DNA of 42,716 bases. Source: JBAZJN01 sp041651295. Its GTDB lineage: Bacteria > Patescibacteriota > UBA1384 > XYA2-FULL-43-10 > CAINNR01. Within the stretch, counting starts at the first letter, position 1; each line of letters starts with the position of its first letter. The stretch is taken from contig JBAZJN010000007.1 of NCBI GenBank assembly GCA_041651295.1, forward strand, positions 1 through 42,716. The letters are read 5' to 3'. Position numbers and translations under genes: made by a program. This document shows, piece after piece, positions 16,152 through 22,482 of this stretch. Under the pieces are notes generated by a model. That model did not search any database, had not been told where the DNA came from, and saw only the letters and a list, made by a program, of their open reading frames with translations.

Positions 16152-17083
16152 CGCAAATATTTATTCACATTGGATAAATGTTCTATTTGAGTCTTAGCCA
16201 AATAAAGTTTACCATCATTGCCGTAAATAAAATACATATAGTCATGCTCAACTGGGCTTTGAACTGCTTCTATACTTTTGATCCCCGGATTGCAAATTGG
16301 TCCTGGCGGTAAATCGGCATATGTGTAAGTATTATAAGGGCCGGCAGTATTTTTTACGTCCCCTGAAACTAGTACTCGCCAGAATTTGTAATTCATAATA
16401 TCAGATTCTGGATAATTGTTGGAATCTTTTTGAAACTCTACTGTCGGATTTGACTCCAGCTTCATACCGATTTTCATCCGGTTAGCAAAAACTCCGGCAA
16501 TCAGCGGCCGATCGACATCGTTTCCTGCTTCTCTCTCGACTATTGATGCCAATATCAACTGTTTTTCCGTAAGCAACAAGTCTTTGGTTCGGGTTTCATA
16601 ATCATCGGTCATTTTCTTAGCCACCTCATCAACTGTCGGTTGGTCGGAGAGTTTAAAGGTGTCCGGAAAAAGCTTTCCCTCCAAATTTTCAGTCTTTTCT
16701 AAAAATTCTTCAACGGATAATCCAAGCTTTGTATTCAAATTTACCGCAATTTGTTCCCGACGCCAACCCTCCGGAATGGTAATCCAGATAACTTGATGAG
16801 ATTTCTCTTTTAATATTTCTGCAACTTGAGGAGTTGTTAAACCTCCGGGAATCATATAATCGCCGGCTTGAAGATTAATTTGCTTGAATTTTAAATAGAG
16901 TAAAAGAGCCCAACTGGACTTTATCAATCCTTTTGATTCAAGGGCTAATGCAACCTCAGCTTTTGATTCTCCGTCTTCTACCTTAATTTCCTTGGTAATA
17001 TTATTCGTCGGCGCTCGAAGCAAATATTTAAAATAAAAAAGGAAAGCAGTTGCGCCGACAATAAAAAGCAACAGAAAGACCAA
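16148..17083 (-). CDS. mltG: Endolytic murein transglycosylase MltG
   Basis: A membrane-anchored lytic transglycosylase that cuts nascent glycan strands. It has an N-terminal membrane helix, a LysM-like subdomain (GDYMIPGGLTTPQVAEILKE) and the YceG core with catalytic Glu in LASIVEREAGNDVDRPLIAGVFANRM and the late NTYTYADLPPGPICNPGIKSIEAVQSP signature. The usual S-DPTV-Y appears as ESNPTVEF. Position 17083 is a TTG. No ATG or GTG precedes the membrane helix, yet AAGGAGG at about 17116-17122 lies further upstream inside ruvX, so the true start may be a non-standard codon near 17113. It follows ruvX closely. Confidence 0.9.
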   Translation of the reverse strand: MVFLLLFIVGATAFLFYFKYLLRAPTNNITKEIKVEDGESKAEVALALESKGLIKSSWALLLYLKFKQINLQAGDYMIPGGLTTPQVAEILKEKSHQVIWITIPEGWRREQIAVNLNTKLGLSVEEFLEKTENLEGKLFPDTFKLSDQPTVDEVAKKMTDDYETRTKDLLLTEKQLILASIVEREAGNDVDRPLIAGVFANRMKIGMKLESNPTVEFQKDSNNYPESDIMNYKFWRVLVSGDVKNTAGPYNTYTYADLPPGPICNPGIKSIEAVQSPVEHDYMYFIYGNDGKLYLAKTQIEHLSNVNKYLR

Positions 17084-17094
17084 AAAGGCCTTTG

Positions 17095-17508
17095 CTACAG
17101 AGCCTCTTGTGATAAGTCCTCCTTGTTAGCAATGTACTGTTCAAGAATCAGCCTAGCCGCGGTTTGATCGACTTTTTTTTCAATTTCTAGAGGATTTGCT
17201 CCAGTGTCTTTTAAAAGCTCGAGTGCTGTTTGAGTAGTAAGGTTTTCAGGCTCAAAATAGATCGGCAATTTTGTCAGTACTTTTAATTTCTCGCCAAAGG
17301 CTTGAATTTTCGGAGCATTCTCACCTTCATCCCCCGAATCAAATACTGGCATTCCAATTACAATTCCCTCAATTCTCTCTTCCCGGCATAGGGTGGCAAT
17401 TTTATCATAAACAGAATCATTATTATCGAGGGTTGCCAGTTCATAGGGAATTTCAGCCCCGACGGCTAAACCAATTTTCTTAGTTCCCCAATCTATCCCC
17501 AAATACAT
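17095..17508 (-). CDS. ruvX: Holliday junction resolvase-like protein RuvX/YqgF
   Basis: A 137-aa RNase H-fold protein, in other bacteria involved in pre-16S rRNA end maturation. It has GIDWGTKKIGLAV (first acidic residue D5), the IVIGMPVF strand, and VDQTAARLIL (final acidic residue). Length is typical. ATG 17508 overlaps the stop of the upstream baseplate-J-like gene (TAATG). The ruvX-mltG order is common in bacteria. Confidence 0.93.
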   Translation of the reverse strand: MYLGIDWGTKKIGLAVGAEIPYELATLDNNDSVYDKIATLCREERIEGIVIGMPVFDSGDEGENAPKIQAFGEKLKVLTKLPIYFEPENLTTQTALELLKDTGANPLEIEKKVDQTAARLILEQYIANKEDLSQEAL

Positions 17509-19364
17509 TATTGGCCTCCACCTGTGGTGAACGAAGTCGAACCATAATTAAACTCGATTTCAATTCTTTTCTCCAAAGCTGGCAATGATCGAAGGAAATT
17601 CGGGTTGCCAACAATGTCTGCCGAAAGCACTCCCGGGTAAGCAGTTAAAATTTTGGTTGCTTTTGTGTTTGACTTAAAGTGAATTTCCGATCTCATTTTG
17701 TCAACGTCGTAGTGATTAGCGATGTAGCCCTCAAATGTTCCCTTGAGAGTGATAACTCCGGCCGCAATATCAGCTTTGGATACCTCGTACTTTACGCTCT
17801 CGGTATTGCCGGTGACGATTTCCTTGTCCTCTGCCAACTCTTTTTTCGCCTTTTCAAGAAGAACGGTTTTAAAATCATCCTCAGAAAACACCAGGGCCTC
17901 GACTTTTATTTTCATTTTGTAATTAAAGGTATCCACCTGATCGCCGGATTTGACCGATGCGCTTTCCGAGGTAATTGTTGCCACAATTGCGCTGTCAAGC
18001 AATTTTTCATTGTCCTTCAAATCTTCTTTGATAGAATTCAAAATTTTAGTCTTCAATTCATTCTCGGTTGAAGCTTTGGCATCTGTTAGATCCTTATCGG
18101 CCACAACTTTGACCATATTGTTCGTGCCACCGGACATGACTCCCGTGCTCTTGCCGTAGATTTTTGACTGTTGAACCGACGGCAGCGAGGTAATTGTAAA
18201 ATTCGTTGCGCCAACATTTCCCTGCTCGCCAACTTGTTCGGCTTCGACATTAACATCAACTGTTCCTGGTGGATTAATTTCATACGTGCTCGGCGGTATA
18301 ATATTAGCCGTGCCGGCCGGTATGGAAACTTTTTCTTTAGTCACGAAAACGACTCCACCGCTTGTTTGCAATTTTGATCCAGCAGCTATCTCGTGAGCTT
18401 TATTATCCCAGTAATTATAAAGTGTGACCTTACCCTTGGCATTAGACCCAATATTTTTTGAACCACTTGCAGCAAACGGCTTTTCCAGTTCTTCTTCCTT
18501 TGAAATTAGTTTTCCTGGTATTGACGCAGCTTCACTATCGATCAAAGTCCGGTCTTTTTCAACCTTAACTTCGGCATTTGAAGTAAATGGTTCGGAAACC
18601 ACTGCCAAAGTCACTTTTGCCTTGGGCAAGGCGATATAAGCTCCAAGAATTAAAAGGATGGCAAAACCGACGGCTCCCCAAGTTATAACCATTTTGCGCC
18701 TATTTCTGGCACCGCGCATTTTACCAAACACCTGATTGTTATTTGCGCCTAAATGCTCAAAATTTTCTCTCTGCCTTGGTCTTTCTTCCATTGGTTTTTT
18801 TGTTAATTTAAAATCATTATTTTCCGCTACCGGTATTTTTTCCGTTGGTGATACTGCCTCCTCGTCTTCCTGACTATCGGTATCGGCGTCTCTCACCGCT
18901 TCGATGATCTCAGGTTCTGATTGAATTTCTTCCAATTCTCCCTCGTTTTGACTTTTGACTTTCGACTTTTGACTTTCGTCTTCGATTGTGTCCATATCCC
19001 CCCGGTCATATTGATGGACTTTCACTCCGTCAATTTCTTCCGGTTCGGATACTTTCTTGGGCAGTTCAACTCTGGGTTTAACTTCCGGTTCTGGTGTGCC
19101 GGATTTAGCATCTTCAATACTTTCGTAAACCGGAAGACCAATTTGTGATGCCAAATTGTGGGCGATATTATCGTTAGTTACAAGCGCAACATCCTTTTTT
19201 AGCGACTTGCTGCGTTTGACCAAAAGCTTCAAATTGACAATGCTATTCGCGAGTGTTGATCCTCTGGGTATTACAAGCGAAACCGAGTTGGAATCGACTT
19301 TGGAAATCTTGTCGATAACATCGGTTATTTCTTCATCTGGTTCGAGATAAATTAACTTCGGCAT
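17508..19364 (-). CDS. Baseplate-J-like membrane protein
   Basis: A 618-aa protein. Residues 1-100 form an alpha/beta domain (PKLIYLEPDEEITDVIDKI..., VSLVIPRGSTLANS, KDVALVTNDNIAHNLA), followed by a long acidic linker (about 105-200), a basic stretch, one membrane helix (about 228-250, VITWGAVGFAILLILGAYIAL), and an outside region of repeated beta segments (GKVTLYNYWDNKAHEIAAGSKLQ, VFVTKEKVSIPAG, VDVNVEAEQVGEQGNVGA) typical of baseplate J-like domains in CPR proteins. Role unknown; probably a cell-envelope structure. ATG 19364 is chosen, since the upstream ATG at 19382 lies in a palindromic repeat. Confidence 0.8.
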   Translation of the reverse strand: MPKLIYLEPDEEITDVIDKISKVDSNSVSLVIPRGSTLANSIVNLKLLVKRSKSLKKDVALVTNDNIAHNLASQIGLPVYESIEDAKSGTPEPEVKPRVELPKKVSEPEEIDGVKVHQYDRGDMDTIEDESQKSKVKSQNEGELEEIQSEPEIIEAVRDADTDSQEDEEAVSPTEKIPVAENNDFKLTKKPMEERPRQRENFEHLGANNNQVFGKMRGARNRRKMVITWGAVGFAILLILGAYIALPKAKVTLAVVSEPFTSNAEVKVEKDRTLIDSEAASIPGKLISKEEELEKPFAASGSKNIGSNAKGKVTLYNYWDNKAHEIAAGSKLQTSGGVVFVTKEKVSIPAGTANIIPPSTYEINPPGTVDVNVEAEQVGEQGNVGATNFTITSLPSVQQSKIYGKSTGVMSGGTNNMVKVVADKDLTDAKASTENELKTKILNSIKEDLKDNEKLLDSAIVATITSESASVKSGDQVDTFNYKMKIKVEALVFSEDDFKTVLLEKAKKELAEDKEIVTGNTESVKYEVSKADIAAGVITLKGTFEGYIANHYDVDKMRSEIHFKSNTKATKILTAYPGVLSADIVGNPNFLRSLPALEKRIEIEFNYGSTSFTTGGGQ

Positions 19365-19377
19365 ATTTTTGTGTTTT

Positions 19378-19443
19378 GTCATTGCGAGCGAAGCGCGGCA
19401 ATCTTTCTAAATAGATTGTTTCGTCGTCCCACCTCGCAATGAC
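19378..19443. repeat. GTCATTGCGAG palindromic repeat, full copy 2
   Basis: A 66-bp element with the same perfect 11-bp terminal inverted repeats as 4555-4636 (19378-19388 and 19433-19443) and matching GCAATCT/AGATTG arms. It sits 13 nt upstream of the baseplate-J-like start codon. Confidence 0.9.
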
Positions 19444-19523
19444 TATTATAATTATTTGGTGAATTGGAAAGTGGATAACATTTTATTTCCTAATGTACTT
19501 AAATACCGGTGACATTGTTCTCC

Positions 19524-19871
19524 TTATGCAATTTTTATCTTCTTTTTAATTGTAATAATTTCGTCCTCATGGCGATCAAGAGTAGCACGGGTAGAAAGTT
19601 GTTCAATTTCAACATCAGTTGTCTTTTTGGCGTATGAGTCAATGGCTGATAAAATATCATCCTTAAATTCGTTAATTTTAGAATCAACACGACCAATTTT
19701 ATCGTCGAGTTGTCCCATTTTAATTGCAAGACGCTCAATTTTTTCATCAACGCAATCAAAACGCTTGTCGTGATTATCAAAACGCTTGTCGTGATTATCA
19801 AAACGCTTGTCGTGATTATCAAAACGCTTGTCGTGATCTGTTAGTTTTTTGATAATTTTGTCTTCTTTCAT
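19524..19871 (-). CDS. Coiled-coil protein with four tandem heptads
   Basis: A 115-aa protein that looks like one long helix: residues 12-39 are a heptad HDKRFDN repeated four times, followed by further heptads (IERLAIKMGQLDDKIGRVDSKINEFKDDIL) and a second helix. ATG 19871 follows AAAGGAATAGAA and lies 3 nt after the FtsA-like stop, so it is cotranscribed with it. Probably a scaffolding or oligomerisation partner of the FtsA-like ATPase or baseplate-J-like protein; that is inference from position. The alternative-frame reading is a shadow produced by the repeat. Confidence 0.8.
   Translation of the reverse strand: MKEDKIIKKLTDHDKRFDNHDKRFDNHDKRFDNHDKRFDCVDEKIERLAIKMGQLDDKIGRVDSKINEFKDDILSAIDSYAKKTTDVEIEQLSTRATLDRHEDEIITIKKKIKIA
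19756..19838. repeat. 21-bp tandem repeat, four units
   Basis: Units TCAAAACGCTTGTCGTGATT + A start at 19756, 19777, 19798 and 19819. The first three are identical and the last diverges only at its end. Unit length equals one coiled-coil heptad. Confidence 0.95.
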
Positions 19872-19873
19872 TT

Positions 19874-21118
19874 CTATTCCTTTAGGGAACTTACAACTTT
19901 GTCTATTGTGCCGGAAATGACTGTCGGCGTTCCGGCTAAATCAATTGCCATATTAGCCAAGGCCATTGGTGTAATATCCTGGGGATTATCAAGACTTTCC
20001 GTTTCATCCAGAACCGAAACCACGTCCCTCGGACGGATAAAATTAACTTTCGGTTTTTTGGCAAACGGCAAATCCTCGATCCAATCGGTGTCTTCAAGGA
20101 TTTTTTTAATATCCGGAAGCATTGAACCGCCACCGCAGAGAAGGATTTTCGAGGGGAGTAGGTCAACCCCTGCAAACTCCTCTAATGCTAATTGTACGCC
20201 CGAAAGCCAAGTCTGGCAATCGCCGTCGAGAGCTTTTTTGATCTTATCGATCCTCTCTTTTTCAAGTTCACCTTCAGAGTATGAAATTTTTACTTTCTCA
20301 GCCTCCTGGAAACTTAAGTTAAAATCGTTGGCAATGCGCTTGGTAAACACCCGCCCGCCAAGAGCATACATTTTTGTCCCTTCAACTCCACCATTTCGAA
20401 CGACGGCGATATCAGTTGTGCCGCCACCAATATCGATAAAAATTGCAGAGAATTCAACCGACTCTTCCATCCCCATGCTTCTTGCGACGGCGTACGGCTC
20501 GGCAATAACACCCAGGAGATCAAGACCAAGCCCCTCGGTAATTGTTTGCAGAGCGCCCAAGTGGACCACTGGGGCAAAAGCATTGAAGATACCAACGGAA
20601 ATATCTCGGCCCTGAAAACCGACCGGATTTGTGATTTTATAGCCGTCAATTTTAACGTCAACGACAGCTGAATTGACTAATCGAACATCAATCTCCGAAT
20701 AACCAGTTTCCCATGCCAAATTGGCTCGGGTTTTTTCAAAAGCCTTCTTTTGAACCTCGGTAATGATTGTTTTTAGCTCCCCGACAGTAACTTTTGATTT
20801 CGGCGCCGGCCGCTGATAATGAACGGTTGTTGTTGTGCCTTTAACTAATTCACCGGCAATACCGACAACACACTGTGTCGGCGCCACACCGGCCTCCTCT
20901 GCCGCTTGATCAAGGGCTTTTTCACAGTTGGATATGACACCGGAAATATCGGTTACTCGCCCGCCTTGCATATCGGATAATTTCTGTCGCTGTCGCCCGG
21001 AGCCGATTACTGAAGCTTGATCGTCATCAATACGAAAAATAAGAGCTTTGACAAACTCAGTCCCAATGTCGAGGGCTAGCGCATAATTTTTCTTTTTCCC
21101 AAAACTTAAGAGTCCCAT
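19874..21118 (-). CDS. FtsA/PilM-like actin-fold ATPase
   Basis: A 414-aa actin-fold protein with ALDIGTEFVKALIF (phosphate 1), an SHS2-like insertion (about residues 85-190), IFIDIGGGTTDIAVVRNGG (phosphate 2) and ILLCGGGSMLPDIKKIL (adenosine). These define the FtsA/PilM group. It is not next to ftsZ and lacks an obvious C-terminal amphipathic membrane helix of classical FtsA. Its partners are a coiled-coil and a baseplate-J-like membrane protein, so it may act in an envelope assembly and not in the Z-ring. GAAGGAGCGGG precedes ATG 21118. First gene of the long operon. Confidence 0.85.
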   Translation of the reverse strand: MGLLSFGKKKNYALALDIGTEFVKALIFRIDDDQASVIGSGRQRQKLSDMQGGRVTDISGVISNCEKALDQAAEEAGVAPTQCVVGIAGELVKGTTTTVHYQRPAPKSKVTVGELKTIITEVQKKAFEKTRANLAWETGYSEIDVRLVNSAVVDVKIDGYKITNPVGFQGRDISVGIFNAFAPVVHLGALQTITEGLGLDLLGVIAEPYAVARSMGMEESVEFSAIFIDIGGGTTDIAVVRNGGVEGTKMYALGGRVFTKRIANDFNLSFQEAEKVKISYSEGELEKERIDKIKKALDGDCQTWLSGVQLALEEFAGVDLLPSKILLCGGGSMLPDIKKILEDTDWIEDLPFAKKPKVNFIRPRDVVSVLDETESLDNPQDITPMALANMAIDLAGTPTVISGTIDKVVSSLKE

Positions 21119-21244
21119 CCCGCTCCTTCTAAACCTTCAACAATTCTCCCAAAGGGAGTTTCTTATATCTATTATAACAAGATGAAAATAGTTTCGCCAT
21201 AGCAACACAATAGCGTTAAAAGCTATGCTTATAGCAAAGAGTTT

Positions 21245-21274
21245 AAAAAAGAAAACGCCGACACTAGGTCGGCG
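21245..21274 (-). terminator. Intrinsic terminator of candidate RNA
   Basis: Minus strand CGCCGAC-CTAGT-GTCGGCG, a perfect 7-bp stem, followed by TTTTCTTTTTT. Confidence 0.9.
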
Positions 21275-21500
21275 ACGTGAAAGATGATGGCTTGACGCCG
21301 GAGCCCATTTTGGCGTCAATGATGCTCGGGCGAGCATCGGTTTGGGGGTACGCTGGGAGCTGCTCCTACAACAACTATACCTCTTACTCCCTTCTCATCT
21401 CGTCTCGTGGGTTACGGTTCGAGGACCCAGAGGAAACGAGAGGGCTGAAGAGCAGGCACTTTGAACACCTTGGCCGGGTAGGATCAAAATACCTTCAGCT
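21245..21500 (-). ncRNA. Candidate structured non-coding RNA, about 255 nt
   Basis: The stretch lacks any convincing ORF but has an extended -10 box upstream and a strong terminator. On the minus strand, in order: GCTGAAG/CTTCAGC (7 bp) enclosing two smaller hairpins, a CTCGT...ACGAG arm with inner GGGT/ACCC pairing, GGAG-CAG-CTCC, GATGCTC-GCCC-GAGCATC (perfect 7 bp), TTGACGCC/GGCGTCAA (perfect 8 bp) and the terminator. It is GC-rich between AT-rich genes. I could not match it to RNase P, tmRNA, SRP or 6S RNA: the conserved GAGGAAAGTCC of RNase P and the TTCGA arm plus CCA end of tmRNA are missing. The + strand ORF here reads through all these stems and is rejected. Confidence 0.55.
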
Positions 21501-21506
21501 TCTGTG

Positions 21507-21515
21507 ATTATAACA
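21507..21515 (-). promoter_or_regulatory. Extended -10 box of candidate RNA
   Basis: Minus strand TGTTATAAT (perfect TATAAT at 21512-21507). The -35 position reads TTTAGC, weak. It lies just beyond the peptidase stop codon. Confidence 0.6.
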
Positions 21516-21539
21516 CGGCTAACCACAAAGCTAAAGGCA

Positions 21540-22481
21540 TTACATCAAATCAACAACTCGTTCAAATTCTTTTGCTGTTCTTGTTTCACCAATTTTTCGA
21601 AATGTCCCCTTACCAAAGCTCCCATCAACCATCTGGGCAAGCACTCGGTTATTCCCAGAAAAATATGCAATATAGAACTGTTCTCTGACATCATCTTCCG
21701 ACTCAAAAACAGATTTCAATCTTTCGTATAGCTTTGAAACTAACAAATCAAAAACCTGCCTCTCTTTTCGATAAACAAAACTTTTACCATCGAGGTCACC
21801 GCTTTCGGTTGTGGCAAAATAAATGTCATCAGTCGGAACATCTTCCCCGTTATCGTCAACAACTTTGCCAACATCTCTTTTTGATTCTTCAGTTGACGCT
21901 AACTCTTGAGAAAAAACTTCTTTTCTTTCTTGAGCAACAAAATGGTAGGCAGCCCTAGTAAGATATTCCGTAATTGCCTCATTCAAGCGCCAAAAGAACT
22001 GTTGGAATCCATCTCTAGATTTTATGGCCAAACCACTTCGAGCGTTAAAATCTAAACCACTAGAATTATCTGGTAGCGTCTGAAATGCACCAAATGATTT
22101 CATGTGCAACATTTCATGTATGGTTCTGACCAGAGTCACTAAACCCGAATCGGATCGTTCGAGTTTTAAAATCTGACGAAGAGGTTCCATTTCTCCGCCA
22201 TAATCTCTATCACCGATCTCAACGGTAGACAATACTTTCACATTCTGTGATGGTATTTCAAGCGGATCCAAACCAAGAGATCGAATTATTTGGCTGGTGA
22301 TCCAATTTGCTAGCTCAATCGCCTTTTCTTCATCAGGAGTTTTTTCCAGTTCACCTTCTAATTTCGGAGGATTTTCAAAGCTTTCTTTTAAGTCACCGAG
22401 TACAACTCTTTTATCGTCGTCAGAAAAACCCGGAGCAATTATCTTATTAAACGATGACCCTTTTGGCCCGCTTTCTAACAT
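21540..22481 (-). CDS. Putative zinc metallopeptidase (HExxH), unknown substrate
   Basis: A 313-aa soluble protein. VRTIHEMLHMKSFGAF carries an HExxH zinc site, and LNEAITEYLTRAAYHF about 60 residues later supplies an Asn-Glu-Ala...Glu motif where gluzincins have their third ligand. The rest is charged and helical. The start is set at ATG 22481, 2 nt after the alaS stop (TAAAATG). A GTG at 22514 would add MSEELKQYWNK but overlaps alaS. No signal peptide, so it probably acts in the cytoplasm. I cannot name a family. Confidence 0.7.
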   Translation of the reverse strand: MLESGPKGSSFNKIIAPGFSDDDKRVVLGDLKESFENPPKLEGELEKTPDEEKAIELANWITSQIIRSLGLDPLEIPSQNVKVLSTVEIGDRDYGGEMEPLRQILKLERSDSGLVTLVRTIHEMLHMKSFGAFQTLPDNSSGLDFNARSGLAIKSRDGFQQFFWRLNEAITEYLTRAAYHFVAQERKEVFSQELASTEESKRDVGKVVDDNGEDVPTDDIYFATTESGDLDGKSFVYRKERQVFDLLVSKLYERLKSVFESEDDVREQFYIAYFSGNNRVLAQMVDGSFGKGTFRKIGETRTAKEFERVVDLM

Positions 22482-22482
22482 T

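Noticed and set aside
19756..19838. Regular short repeats that could suggest a CRISPR array
   Set aside because: Units are contiguous with no spacers, are 21 bp long and encode heptads within an ORF.
21245..21500. RNase P RNA, tmRNA or 6S RNA as identity of the candidate RNA
   Set aside because: The GAGGAAAGTCC core of RNase P, the tRNA-like end with CCA of tmRNA, and the long end-to-end pairing of 6S RNA are not seen.
21277..21507. 76-aa + strand ORF, and a longer - strand frame from 21337
   Set aside because: Both read through strong hairpins and a terminator, and neither has a Shine-Dalgarno; the RNA reading explains the structure better.
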